Shown here: piece by piece, positions 8,448 through 17,065 of the stretch
How the letters are laid out: every line of letters starts with the position of its first letter
Numbering within the stretch: position 1 is the stretch's first letter
Source: Marinobacterium iners
GTDB taxonomy: Bacteria > Pseudomonadota > Gammaproteobacteria > Pseudomonadales > Balneatricaceae
DNA: 64,000 nt
NCBI RefSeq assembly: GCF_017310015.1
Contig: NZ_CP022297.1
Coordinates: 1,798,001-1,862,000, forward strand
Direction of reading: 5' to 3'
The notes under the pieces: generated by a model
Database searches by the model: none
The model's input: the letters and a program-made list of their open reading frames with translations, nothing else
Told to the model about the DNA's origin: nothing
Made by a program: the position numbers and the translations under genes

Positions 8448-10246
8448 CAGGGCTTGGTCCACCAGGTATCAAGGCCGAGGTCATAGGCAGGGCTTACCTC
8501 AGGGTGGGCGAACCTGTTCCAGTACGCGATGCGATAGGCACTGATATGGTAGTGGGGAATCACATAATGATTCCACTGCAGCACTCGATCCAGCGCACGG
8601 GCACGCAAAACCAGTTGCTCCCGGTCTGGTGCGGCGATCAGCTGTTCAACCAGGTAGTCGACGGCTGGATTCTTAATGCCAATCAGGTTGCGACTTCCGG
8701 GCATGTCAGCTGAGCTGGAATGCCAATAGTCACGCTGCTCATTGCCAGGGGAGCTGGACTGGCCAAAGCCATACACCACCATGTCAAAGTCGAACTGACG
8801 CAACCGGTTTATATATTGGGATACGTCGACGATGCGGATACTGGCGCTGATACCCAGCCTTTCCAGATTGCGAATGAACGGAGAAACCACTCGCTCGAAT
8901 TCCTTCTGCACCAGCAATATTTCAAATGTAAATGGAGAGCCGTTGCCGTCAACCAGCTTGCCTGACTCAAGTTGCCAGCCAGCCTGTTTGAGAAGCCCCA
9001 GAGCTTCACGCAACTGCGCACGGTTGCGACCACTGCCATCCGTGGTTGGGGCTCGGTAAACCTGAGTAAATACTTCAGGTGGTACCTGGTCACGCACGGC
9101 TTCGAGAATCTCCAGTTCAGCTGGGGTTGGCAGCTCTTCTGCAGCCATCTCAGAGTTGGAAAAATAACTGTGGCTGCGGGTGTAAGCGCCATAAAACAGG
9201 TTGCTGTTGGTCCATTCAAAGTCGAATGCAAGCGCAAGTGCCTTGCGCACTTCAGGCTGGCTGAACATGCTCCGGCGGGTGTTCATGATGAAACCTTGCA
9301 TGCCACGCGGGTTTTCGTGTGCAATCTCTTCCTTGATGATGCGACCATCAGCGAAGGGGGCGCCGGTATAACCGGTTGCCCAAGCCTTGGAGGCATGTTC
9401 ACTGCGGAAATCGTACTCACCGGCCTTGAAGGCCTCCAGTGCTACCGTACTGTCGCGATAATAGTCATACTGGCGTTGATCAAAGTTGTGACGGCCGCGG
9501 TTTACTGGCAAGTCGCGCCCCCAGTAGTTGGGGTTGCGTGTGTAAACGATGGTTCTGCCTGGATCGATCTTTTCAATCAGGTAGGGGCCCGAACCAAGCG
9601 GTGGTTCCAGTGATGGTGTTTCGAAATCACGCTCGGCCCAGAAGTGCTGTGGCAGGATCGGAACCTCGCCTACTATCAGTGGGAGTTCTCGGTTGGTGCT
9701 GTCACCAAACTCGAAACGTACTGTCTGAGGGCTCAGTGCCGTTACGCTTTGAATCCCTGCATAGTAGCTTTTGAAGAAGGGGCTACCTTTCTCGCGCAGT
9801 ATGTCGAACGTGAACACGACATCGTCTGCCGATACGCTGTGCCCATCACTGAATCGAGCGTCAGGATGAAGGTCGAACTCAATCCAGCTGCGATCCACGG
9901 CAACCCGCAGCTGTTGGGCCAAGAGGCCGTATTGGGAAAAGGGCTCATCCAGTGCGCGAGCCATCAAAGAGTCGTACAGTAACCCGGTTCCTTCGGCGGC
10001 GGTACCCTTGACTATGAACGGGTTGAGGCTGTCGAAGGTACCAATGGAGGATTCCTTGAAATGTCCGCCTTTGGGAGCGTCCGGGTTAACATAGTCGAAA
10101 TGGCTGAAATCGGGCGGATATTTGAGGTCGCCATGCATGGCAATGCCGTGCTGGCTGTCCGGGGCCGCATGCAACGGAAGGCCGAAAAGCAGAAGCGAGA
10201 AAACGGCAGAAAGATAAAGGCATACTGAACGCAGCTGTACAGGCAC
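8447..10246 (-). CDS. yejA: Periplasmic peptide-binding protein YejA
   Basis: The solute-binding protein that delivers oligopeptides to YejBEF. The product is 599 residues with a cleavable signal peptide at about 1-27 (hydrophobic core, then LPLHAA) and a family-5 binding fold over the rest. The region starting GDLKYPPDF and the segment with YVNPDAPKGG are typical of the YejA branch. The GTG start at 10246 is supported by AAGGAGA seven bases upstream. It is first in the yejABEF order; a possible promoter lies at 10280-10308. Confidence 0.94.
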   Translation of the reverse strand: MPVQLRSVCLYLSAVFSLLLFGLPLHAAPDSQHGIAMHGDLKYPPDFSHFDYVNPDAPKGGHFKESSIGTFDSLNPFIVKGTAAEGTGLLYDSLMARALDEPFSQYGLLAQQLRVAVDRSWIEFDLHPDARFSDGHSVSADDVVFTFDILREKGSPFFKSYYAGIQSVTALSPQTVRFEFGDSTNRELPLIVGEVPILPQHFWAERDFETPSLEPPLGSGPYLIEKIDPGRTIVYTRNPNYWGRDLPVNRGRHNFDQRQYDYYRDSTVALEAFKAGEYDFRSEHASKAWATGYTGAPFADGRIIKEEIAHENPRGMQGFIMNTRRSMFSQPEVRKALALAFDFEWTNSNLFYGAYTRSHSYFSNSEMAAEELPTPAELEILEAVRDQVPPEVFTQVYRAPTTDGSGRNRAQLREALGLLKQAGWQLESGKLVDGNGSPFTFEILLVQKEFERVVSPFIRNLERLGISASIRIVDVSQYINRLRQFDFDMVVYGFGQSSSPGNEQRDYWHSSSADMPGSRNLIGIKNPAVDYLVEQLIAAPDREQLVLRARALDRVLQWNHYVIPHYHISAYRIAYWNRFAHPEVSPAYDLGLDTWWTKP

Positions 10247-10279
10247 TGTTTTCTCCTTGGAAGTATTGTTTTTGTGCGA

Positions 10280-10308
10280 ATTTAACCCGTGCTGTAGTCC
10301 TGTGACAA
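10280..10308 (-). promoter_or_regulatory. Possible sigma-70 promoter of yejABEF
   Basis: On the minus strand TTGTCA (10308-10303, five of six matches) and TTAAAT (10285-10280, four of six) are 17 bases apart. They lie in the 69-base gap between the small ORF and yejA. The operon could also be read from mltD. Confidence 0.45.
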
Positions 10309-10315
10309 CGCCGGG

Positions 10316-10456
10316 TCAATCCGGTTCGGAGTCGTTGGAACGCTCTCGCTCCTGGTCCCGCTCCATCCAGCCTCGAATCTTGCGAAACAGTACCCACTTG
10401 AATAGAACGGCCAGCAACACTGAAACCGCTATGATGAATAGACTCAGGTTATCCAT
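10316..10456 (-). CDS. Small single-span membrane protein, 46 residues, unknown function
   Basis: Not a gene I recognise. The ATG at 10456 begins two bases after the mltD stop codon, and the frame runs 46 codons to TGA. The predicted protein has a short acidic start (MDNLS), one membrane helix at about 5-24, then a basic stretch (FRKIRGW) and a highly charged tail ending SEPD. The basic residues after the helix suggest an N-out, C-in anchor. No clear Shine-Dalgarno precedes it, so translation would depend on coupling to mltD. The sense coding pattern and its fixed place after mltD favour a real gene, but the length makes the call modest. Confidence 0.55.
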   Translation of the reverse strand: MDNLSLFIIAVSVLLAVLFKWVLFRKIRGWMERDQERERSNDSEPD

Positions 10457-10458
10457 GA

Positions 10459-11829
10459 TCAGCTTGCATCGGCAATATCCACGTTGAGCAGCAGGAGCGT
10501 CTGGCCAATCTTGAGCGTATCGCTGGGCGCCATCTGATTCCAGCGTGCCAGATCACGTACGCCGACACCATAGCGGCGTGCAATACTCCAGAAGCTCTCG
10601 CCCGAATCGACGCGGTGGTAGTGCTTGCGCTTTGCACGTTGCTCAAGCTGTTGGCGTTCGGCCTGGATACGCTGTTCCAGGCTAAGGTTGTAACTTTCAG
10701 ACGAGGCACTCGGTTTTGGCACCAGTAATGCCTGGCCTGCACGAATCAGGTGGCTGTTCAGTTTGTTGCCCTGTCTTATCACACTGACCGAGCTGCTAAA
10801 CCGCTGGGCGATGGTGCTGAGGGTGTCACCGGGACGTACGGTATAGCGGTGCCAATTAACCCGCTTTTCGGGTGGCAGTGTTTGAAGAGCTTGGCGCAGG
10901 GGGGCGGCGTTCTCAGTTGGTACCAGCAACAAGTGAGGGCCATCAGGATCGGTGGCCCAGCGATTAAAGCCGGGGTTGAGTTGGTACAGAGTGTCCAGAT
11001 CAAGACCGGCCATAGAAGCCGCCTGAGCCAGATCGATCTGGCCGCCGGTTTCTACAGCCTCAAAGTAGGGAGTGTTGTCGATGTGAGTTAATGTGATTCC
11101 AAGGGTGTCGGCATCACGTACTGTCCGGGCCACAGCCAGCAGTTTGGGAACATAGGCCTTGGTTTCGGCAGGCAAGTCCAGAGACCAGAAATCGGTCGGT
11201 TTGTTTTGCTCGCGGTTGCGACGCATGGCGCGACTGACGGTTCCACCTCCGGCATTGTAGGCCGCCAGTGCCAACAACCAGTCACCATCAAAACGGCGAT
11301 GTAACTGTTCCAGGTATGTGAGAGCGGCATCAGTGGATGCAAGAATGTCGCGGCGGCCGTCGTACCACCAGCTGGAGCGAAGGCCAAAGTGCCGTGCCGT
11401 GCCGGGAATAAATTGCCAGGGACCAGCCGCACTGCCGTGTGAGTAGGCAAAGGGGTCGTAGGCACTTTCGATGATGGGTAGCAGAGCTATTTCGGCCGGC
11501 ATGTCGCGCTTGAGCACTTCATGCAGGATGTGATGGTAGTAGGGTTTCGCGCGTTCGGTTACGCGGGGCATATGGCTGGGGTGGCGCAAATACCAGTTGA
11601 GCTGGCTTTCAAGCCGAGGGTGCTGATAGTCCAACGGCAGCTGCAGATGCTGGCGGGTAAGTTGCCAAAGGTCGCTCTCCTCGGGTTGGATCACTCTGGG
11701 CGCTGCTGTTTGTACGGGTTTGACCAGGCTGGATGCCTTGAGTGGCTGTTTTTGTACGGTTTGGGTCTGGCAGCCAGTAAGCGCCAGACCCAAGGTGGTT
11801 GCCAGAAGCAAAGCAGGCAGTTGTCGCAT
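10459..11829 (-). CDS. mltD: Membrane-bound lytic murein transglycosylase D
   Basis: A lipoprotein that cleaves the MurNAc-GlcNAc bond of peptidoglycan, leaving 1,6-anhydro ends. The product is 456 residues. A lipobox LTGC puts the lipidated Cys at 20. The SLT domain covers about 100-230, with the catalytic Glu at 121 in PIIESAYDPF and the typical AAGPWQF motif. Two LysM peptidoglycan-binding repeats follow, beginning at RYTVRPGDT and RVDSGES. The neighbours gloB upstream and a small membrane ORF downstream suggest a short operon. The anhydro-muropeptides it makes are substrates for NagZ, encoded at 18196. Confidence 0.95.
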   Translation of the reverse strand: MRQLPALLLATTLGLALTGCQTQTVQKQPLKASSLVKPVQTAAPRVIQPEESDLWQLTRQHLQLPLDYQHPRLESQLNWYLRHPSHMPRVTERAKPYYHHILHEVLKRDMPAEIALLPIIESAYDPFAYSHGSAAGPWQFIPGTARHFGLRSSWWYDGRRDILASTDAALTYLEQLHRRFDGDWLLALAAYNAGGGTVSRAMRRNREQNKPTDFWSLDLPAETKAYVPKLLAVARTVRDADTLGITLTHIDNTPYFEAVETGGQIDLAQAASMAGLDLDTLYQLNPGFNRWATDPDGPHLLLVPTENAAPLRQALQTLPPEKRVNWHRYTVRPGDTLSTIAQRFSSSVSVIRQGNKLNSHLIRAGQALLVPKPSASSESYNLSLEQRIQAERQQLEQRAKRKHYHRVDSGESFWSIARRYGVGVRDLARWNQMAPSDTLKIGQTLLLLNVDIADAS

Positions 11830-11892
11830 CAGTCCCTGTTCCCGAAAAATCGCAAAGGCCTGATTTTATGAGGGGAATAGGTTTGCGGTCAA

Positions 11893-12669
11893 TCAGAAAC
11901 GGTTCTTCCATTCTCGCAGTGCTGCCAGAACCTCTACCTCGGTTTTAAGTGGGTTGCCGCTGTAATGTTCAGCAGAACTGATTACATCGGGCTCAGCTGT
12001 ACGCATGAAAGGGTTTATCTGTTTTTCCTGTTCAATACTGGAGGGCAGGGTTGGCAGTCCTTCGTGGCGCAGATGGTGGCAGCGTTCATGCACTCGGGTA
12101 ATCTCGGCGTTGGCGGGTTCTACGCTGGCTGCAAAGGCAAGATTGGACAGTGAATACTCATGGGTGCAGTAGACCTCAGTATTGTCGGGCAGTGAAGCAA
12201 AGTAGTGCATGGCGGCCAGCATCTGACGTGCAGTGCCCTCAAACAGCCGACCGCAGCCGGCAAGAAACAGGGTGTCACCGCAGAACAGCTGCGGCTGGTC
12301 GCCGCCCACAAAATAACTGATGTGGTCCTTGGTGTGAGCGGGTACGCCCTTGACCTGAAGAGAGTGTTGCATCAGCTTCAGCGTCTCACCATCCTGTAGT
12401 GGATGGGTGATACCTTCAAAAGGCGAATTTTGGGGGCCGTAAACCGGTACAGAAGCATGGTTGAGCAGTGTCTCAACCCCGCCGGTGTGATCGGCATGAT
12501 GATGGGTGATCAGGATTGCTGCAAGGCTGTAATTGTTCGCTTCAAGCCATGCAAGAATCGGAGCGGCATCACCGGGATCGACCACGGCAACCTCGGCCGG
12601 CTGCTGAGGGCTGCGAAGCGCCCAAATATAGTTGTCATTGAAGGCAGGGATTGGATGAACGTCAAACAT
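11893..12669 (-). CDS. gloB: Hydroxyacylglutathione hydrolase (glyoxalase II)
   Basis: Hydrolyses S-lactoylglutathione to lactate and glutathione, the second step of methylglyoxal detoxification. The product is 258 residues, the normal size. The metallo-beta-lactamase metal motif THHHADH is at 55-61, and further metal ligands follow in the CGDTLF and CTHEY segments. The C-terminal helical domain that binds glutathione is present. It is divergent from the methyltransferase-rnhA-dnaQ operon, an arrangement shared with Pseudomonas. The ATG at 12669 has AGGA upstream. Confidence 0.95.
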   Translation of the reverse strand: MFDVHPIPAFNDNYIWALRSPQQPAEVAVVDPGDAAPILAWLEANNYSLAAILITHHHADHTGGVETLLNHASVPVYGPQNSPFEGITHPLQDGETLKLMQHSLQVKGVPAHTKDHISYFVGGDQPQLFCGDTLFLAGCGRLFEGTARQMLAAMHYFASLPDNTEVYCTHEYSLSNLAFAASVEPANAEITRVHERCHHLRHEGLPTLPSSIEQEKQINPFMRTAEPDVISSAEHYSGNPLKTEVEVLAALREWKNRF

Positions 12670-12804
12670 GTTAGGGATTCCTGCTTTTAGTTGTGAAGAT
12701 ACACAATGCCCAATGGGTGCAGGGCACTTAGGGTATAGATGACAACTAGGGTACTGTATACTTGAATGCGATGAAATCTTAGTCCGGCATGGGGCTCCAG
12801 CGGT

Positions 12805-13572
12805 ATGAAGTTCAATGAGCAGCTACCCGTCGAGCAGTTAATTCCCCCGCTGTGCCAGTGGTTTGACACCCCGCTGGGGCAAGAGGTGGTTCAGGCAGAG
12901 CAGGCCTTGGCAGAATCGGTGTTGCCGACCCTGTTCGGTTATCACCTGCTGCAGGTGGGGTTGGATCATCGGCAAGTGTTATTTGATGCCAGTCCGGTAT
13001 CGCGCAAGGTGATGCTGATGCCACAGATGCAACTGGGGGCTCAACCGCTCACCATCATTGCCGACCATGATGAGCTGCCGGTGTGCAGCAATGAGCTGGA
13101 TGTCGTGATTTTGCACCATGCACTGGATTATGCCGCCAACCCGCACCAGGTGCTGCGAGAAGCCGCTCGTGTACTGCGTCCCGGTGGTTTTATGCTCAGC
13201 TTCAGTTTTAATCCGGCCAGCTACTGGGGGCTTTGGTCGAGGCTGAAACGACGTAATCTGCCCCCATGGGGTGGCCATCTAATCAGTCATGGTCGTCTGC
13301 ATGATTGGCTTAGTCTGCTTGAAATGACTGAAGTCAGGGCGCAAACCGCCTGCCACCACCTGCCGTTGGAAAATCGGCTGTGGCGATGTCGCCTCAGCCT
13401 GTTCGAGCGCTTGAGTCGGCGTGTACCTGGGTGCAGTGGTGCTGTATTGATGGTGCTGGCGCGCAAGGATGTGGCAGGTATGACTCCGATCCGTCCGGGC
13501 TGGAAACGCAGACGTTTGCTCAGTCTGCCCGTAGCTGAACCCAAGCCGACTGCCAGAGGAAAAAGTTTTTGA
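12805..13572 (+). CDS. Class I SAM-dependent methyltransferase, substrate unknown
   Basis: A predicted cytosolic methyltransferase of 255 residues. The clearest sign is the family block LHHALDYAANP followed by EAARVLRPGG, the usual motif II/III region of Rossmann methyltransferases of the UbiE/BioC type. The glycine-rich motif I is degenerate (GYHLLQVG). The gene overlaps rnhA by four bases and lies between gloB and rnhA, as in many gammaproteobacteria, but no substrate is established for this position. The C-terminal 30 residues are basic and may be disordered. Confidence 0.85.
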   Translation: MKFNEQLPVEQLIPPLCQWFDTPLGQEVVQAEQALAESVLPTLFGYHLLQVGLDHRQVLFDASPVSRKVMLMPQMQLGAQPLTIIADHDELPVCSNELDVVILHHALDYAANPHQVLREAARVLRPGGFMLSFSFNPASYWGLWSRLKRRNLPPWGGHLISHGRLHDWLSLLEMTEVRAQTACHHLPLENRLWRCRLSLFERLSRRVPGCSGAVLMVLARKDVAGMTPIRPGWKRRRLLSLPVAEPKPTARGKSF

Positions 13573-14009
13573 AAGAAGTAGAAGTATTTACAGATGGTGC
13601 CTGCAAGGGCAACCCTGGTCCTGGTGGCTGGGGCGCTCTGCTGCGTTATGGTGAGCAGGAAAAGGAGTTGTTTGGCGGTGCCAGGGATACCACCAACAAC
13701 AGAATGGAGCTGCAGGCTGCCATCGAAGCGCTGGCAAGCCTTAAACGCCCCTGCAAGGTGGTGCTGACTACTGACTCACAGTATGTGCGCCAGGGCATTA
13801 CCAGCTGGATGGCCGGTTGGAAGCGCAATGGCTGGAAAACGGCGTCGAAACAGCCAGTGAAAAACATTGACCTTTGGCAAGCACTTGATGAGCAAGTGGC
13901 GCGTCATGATATTGAATGGCGCTGGGTCAAAGGGCACAGTGGTCATCCTGAAAATGAAAGAGCCGACCAGCTGGCAAATCGTGGTGTAGAGGAGGTTGGC
14001 AGGGCGTGA
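13569..14009 (+). CDS. rnhA: Ribonuclease HI
   Basis: Degrades the RNA strand of RNA-DNA hybrids, including Okazaki primers and R-loops. The product is 146 residues, near the E. coli length. The catalytic carboxylates are at D9 (FTDGAC), E47 (RMELQA), D69 (TDSQYV) and D133, with the active-site His at 123. The start is a TTG that overlaps the methyltransferase stop by four bases; AGAGGAA lies seven bases upstream. The stop overlaps the dnaQ GTG. Confidence 0.96.
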   Translation: MKEVEVFTDGACKGNPGPGGWGALLRYGEQEKELFGGARDTTNNRMELQAAIEALASLKRPCKVVLTTDSQYVRQGITSWMAGWKRNGWKTASKQPVKNIDLWQALDEQVARHDIEWRWVKGHSGHPENERADQLANRGVEEVGRA

Positions 14010-14716
14010 GCGTACGGCAGATCATTCTGGATACCGAAACAACCGGTATCGACCCGGAGGCAGGGCACAACGTTATCGAAATCGGCTGTGTCGAGATGGT
14101 GCGACGAAAGCTGACCGGAAATACCTGGCACCAATACATCAAACCTGATCGTGAGGTGGAAGCCGAAGCGATTGAGGTGCATGGCATAACCAATGAATTT
14201 CTGGCTGACAAGCCACGGTTTGCCGAGCTTGCGCACGAGTTCCTTGAGTTTGTGCGCGGGGCTGAATTGATCATCCATAATGCAGCCTTTGATATCGGCT
14301 TCTTGAATACTGAATTGGCCAGAAACGGTATCAATGAGCGAGTGGATGAGATCTGCACCGTTATCGATACCCTTATGCTGGCGCGCAAGAAACATCCTGG
14401 GCAGCGCAACAGTCTGGATGCACTCTGTCGTCGCTATGGCATCGATAACTCCCACCGTGAACTGCACGGGGCGTTGCTTGACTCCGAGATTTTGGCCGAT
14501 GTCTATCTGGTCCTGACGGGTGGGCAAACCAGCCTGCAACTGGGGCAGGGTGACAGCGAGGACGGTGAGGGTGAAGAGCCAATTCGGCGTATTGATGCCA
14601 GTGCCTTGGTGTTACCCATTGTCCGGGCCAACACCGATGAAATTGCACTCCATGAAGCGTTTCTTGATCTGTTGGACAAGAAAAGTGATGGGGCTGTCTG
14701 GCGCAATCTGAGCTGA
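14006..14716 (+). CDS. dnaQ: DNA polymerase III epsilon subunit (3'-5' proofreading exonuclease)
   Basis: Proofreads replication as part of the Pol III core. The product is 236 residues. The DEDDh exonuclease residues are visible: D9 and E11 in LDTETTG, D96 in NAAFDIGF, H154 and D159 in HGALLDSE. After a Gln/Glu-rich linker, the C-terminal segment for binding the alpha subunit is kept. The start is GTG inside a GTGA overlap with the rnhA stop. Co-transcription with rnhA on the same strand differs from E. coli, where the two are divergent, and agrees with Pseudomonas. Confidence 0.95.
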   Translation: MSVRQIILDTETTGIDPEAGHNVIEIGCVEMVRRKLTGNTWHQYIKPDREVEAEAIEVHGITNEFLADKPRFAELAHEFLEFVRGAELIIHNAAFDIGFLNTELARNGINERVDEICTVIDTLMLARKKHPGQRNSLDALCRRYGIDNSHRELHGALLDSEILADVYLVLTGGQTSLQLGQGDSEDGEGEEPIRRIDASALVLPIVRANTDEIALHEAFLDLLDKKSDGAVWRNLS

Positions 14717-14727
14717 GGGGGGGCGTA

Positions 14728-15495
14728 ATGGCAGATTCCATAACCGCCGAGCACTGGTTTCTTGCTCATGAGGGGCGGCTGTTGCGACGCGATGATCAGA
14801 TTTTTTTCACGGCGGCAGACGTGGGTGATACGGACGTTCGTTATGGTGTTGATGATGGTTTCGGGCTTGCTGTTCTGGCTCAGCGTCCAGTGGGCCTGAC
14901 GGCGGTTGACGGGTTACGTGGATTGCTGGCGCGGTCGGTTGATGAGGTAGAGTACGCACGTCTGGCGCGCGCATCCCAGCTGGCTACATGGCACGATCAG
15001 CACCGTTTCTGTGGCCGCTGTGGCGGCACTCTTCAAGCACACCCGCAAGATATGGCCCGGCAGTGTCCAGTCTGTAGTCTTGTTCAGTATCCGCGCATCT
15101 CGCCCTGTATCATTGTTCTGGTCACCCGGGGTGATCGCTGTCTGCTGGCTCATTCTGCACGTTTCCCTCCCGGCCGCTACAGCACTCTTGCCGGTTTTAT
15201 TGAGGCCGGCGAAACCGCAGAAGCGGCGCTAAAGCGAGAAGTGTATGAAGAGGTGGGGATCAAGGTACATAACATCCGCTTCTTTGCCAGCCAGTCATGG
15301 CCTTTCCCCCATCAGTTGATGCTTGGTTTTTTTGCGGACCATCTAAGTGGTGAGCTGGTGCCGGATGGTGAAGAGATTCTGGAAGCTGGCTGGTTTGGAG
15401 TAGACAACCTGCCGGACCTGCCACCGCTATTCAGTATCGCGCGCCAGTTGATCGACCATTTCTTCGCTGTCAAACATGACTCATCGACTGAATAA
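14728..15495 (+). CDS. nudC: NAD+ diphosphatase (Nudix), NudC family
   Basis: Hydrolyses NAD(H) to NMN(H) and AMP and, in E. coli, removes NAD caps from RNA 5' ends. The product is 255 residues. A four-Cys zinc ribbon is present (CGRCGG and CPVC). The Nudix box starts GFIEAGE and ends REVYEEVGI, and is followed by the NudC mark SQSWPFP. A purine-rich GAGGGGGG precedes the ATG. The last 15 bases overlap the convergent SCP2-domain gene. Confidence 0.94.
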   Translation: MADSITAEHWFLAHEGRLLRRDDQIFFTAADVGDTDVRYGVDDGFGLAVLAQRPVGLTAVDGLRGLLARSVDEVEYARLARASQLATWHDQHRFCGRCGGTLQAHPQDMARQCPVCSLVQYPRISPCIIVLVTRGDRCLLAHSARFPPGRYSTLAGFIEAGETAEAALKREVYEEVGIKVHNIRFFASQSWPFPHQLMLGFFADHLSGELVPDGEEILEAGWFGVDNLPDLPPLFSIARQLIDHFFAVKHDSSTE

Positions 15496-15804
15496 TTTGC
15501 CCAGTCGAGTGGCGAGCATTACGTTGCCTTCAGCCCTCAATTGCCCTTTCATGAATGCCCCCATGCCATCCTGTTCGCCGCTGATGATGCGGATCAAGGT
15601 TGCCTCATCGAGATGCAGTACCAGGTTGGGGTCTTCATGCAGGCCATATTCGCTGGTGCACTCACCGTCACGGATATCAATATAGAAAGGCTTGGCATCG
15701 GTAAGACGGAACTGAAATATGGCATTGAGGCCTGTTGCCTGATCGGGATTAAATTTCTGAGGCAACTTGTTGACAATACGTTCAAGCGTGAGTGACTGGG
15801 TCAT
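15481..15804 (-). CDS. SCP2 sterol-carrier-domain protein
   Basis: A 107-residue protein that is almost entirely one SCP2 lipid-binding domain, with DIRDGECTSEYG and a final GNVMLATRLGKLF typical of the family. Bacterial single-domain members are thought to bind fatty or isoprenoid lipids; the ligand here is unknown. The ATG at 15804 is preferred because the fold begins there and AAGGA lies upstream. A longer reading to 15951 would run into sohB and has unconserved sequence. It overlaps the nudC end by 15 bases, tail to tail. Confidence 0.88.
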   Translation of the reverse strand: MTQSLTLERIVNKLPQKFNPDQATGLNAIFQFRLTDAKPFYIDIRDGECTSEYGLHEDPNLVLHLDEATLIRIISGEQDGMGAFMKGQLRAEGNVMLATRLGKLFSR

Positions 15805-15910
15805 GTTTAGGGTTGTCCTTGGCGGTGATACGGGCATGATAAAAGCTTTGTTTATGGTACAGTAGCCCCGGCTTTGAAGTGAACCCGTTAGCCCTGACCG
15901 GAGAGATAGA

Positions 15911-16975
15911 TTGACAGCGTTTTTAGCCGAGTATGGCCTGTTTCTGGCCAAAACCCTGACCCTGATTATCGGGCTTCTGTTGTTTCTGGGCGGCCTTGCC
16001 GCATTGGTTGAGCGAAGAAAGGAACAGCGTGAAGGTCATATCGAGATCAAAAGCCTGAATGATCATCTCGAAGACATGAAAACCGATATCGAAGCGGCAG
16101 TGGTAGACGAAGCCCTGGCGCGCCAGCATGAGAAAGCGCGCCGCAAGCAGGAAAAGGCTGAAGCCAAGGCGCTGAAGAAAGCCCTGAAAAAGGGTGAAGA
16201 ACCCGAAAAACCGCGTAACCGTGTGTTTGTGCTTGATTTCGATGGTGACATGCATGCCTCTGATGTCGATCGTTTGAGGGAAGAGGTGACGGCTGTCCTG
16301 ACAATCGCCGATGCTGATGACGAAGTGGTCGTCCGGCTTGAGAGCCCGGGCGGGCTTGTACATGCTTATGGTCTGGCCAGCTCACAGTTGGAGCGGTTCC
16401 GGGCTGGCAATATTCGTCTGACGGTATGCGTTGACCGTGTGGCGGCCAGTGGTGGCTATATGATGGCCTGTATTGCCGATCATCTTGTGGCTGCGCCTTT
16501 TGCGGTTATTGGCTCAATAGGGGTGGTTGCGCAGCTGCCCAACTTCCATCGCCTGCTGAAAAAACATGAAGTGGACTATGAAGTACTGACCGCGGGTGAG
16601 TACAAGCGGACGCTCACTGTTTTCGGCGAAAACACCGAAAAAGGTCGTGAGAAATTCATCGAGGAGCTGGAAGATACCCACTCTCTGTTCAAGTCATTTG
16701 TTCGTGAATACCGTCCGCAGCTGGATCTGGACAAGGTTGCGACGGGTGAAGTGTGGTTTGGTCGCAGGGCACTGGATGAAAAGCTCGTTGACGCAATCAG
16801 CACAAGCGACGACTATCTGTTTAAACTGTGTCAGGATTGCGACGTGTATGAGTTGCACTATGAGGTCAGGCGTGGTTTACAGGAACGGCTAGGGCAACTG
16901 GCGGTATCGACATCTGACAGCCTATTGCTGCGCTGGTGGCAACGCCTGAATAACAGCCGTCTGCTGTCACGCTGA
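15911..16975 (+). CDS. sohB: Inner-membrane S49 protease SohB
   Basis: A membrane-anchored serine protease of the signal peptide peptidase A family, probably acting on membrane or exported peptides. The product is 354 residues. A membrane segment lies at about 9-33, followed by a Lys/Glu-rich coiled coil at about 65-100. The S49 domain has the catalytic Ser180 in RVAASGGY and Lys232 in GEYKRTL, a Ser-Lys dyad. The start is TTG at 15911 with GGAGAG upstream, giving the usual short N-terminus before the membrane helix. Confidence 0.93.
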   Translation: MTAFLAEYGLFLAKTLTLIIGLLLFLGGLAALVERRKEQREGHIEIKSLNDHLEDMKTDIEAAVVDEALARQHEKARRKQEKAEAKALKKALKKGEEPEKPRNRVFVLDFDGDMHASDVDRLREEVTAVLTIADADDEVVVRLESPGGLVHAYGLASSQLERFRAGNIRLTVCVDRVAASGGYMMACIADHLVAAPFAVIGSIGVVAQLPNFHRLLKKHEVDYEVLTAGEYKRTLTVFGENTEKGREKFIEELEDTHSLFKSFVREYRPQLDLDKVATGEVWFGRRALDEKLVDAISTSDDYLFKLCQDCDVYELHYEVRRGLQERLGQLAVSTSDSLLLRWWQRLNNSRLLSR

Positions 16976-17052
16976 CAGAATCGATTTTTGAATACTTGAT
17001 GTTGTATGGGATCGTGAGTTGAGATGAGATGGAGATCGTTAATGGATCGGCC

Positions 17053-17057
17053 GGAGG
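17053..17057 (+). promoter_or_regulatory. Shine-Dalgarno site before the psrA start
   Basis: GGAGG eight bases before the ATG at 17066. An in-frame ATG at 17042 has GGAG seven bases before it, so both starts are possible; the later one matches the family N-terminus better. Confidence 0.5.
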
Positions 17058-17065
17058 ATCTGCAA

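Noticed and set aside
16964..16978. CTGTCA-CGC-TGACAG repeat at the sohB stop as an operator or terminator
   Set aside because: Only six pairs, mostly within coding sequence, and no T-tract immediately after; it does not resemble the known PsrA site.
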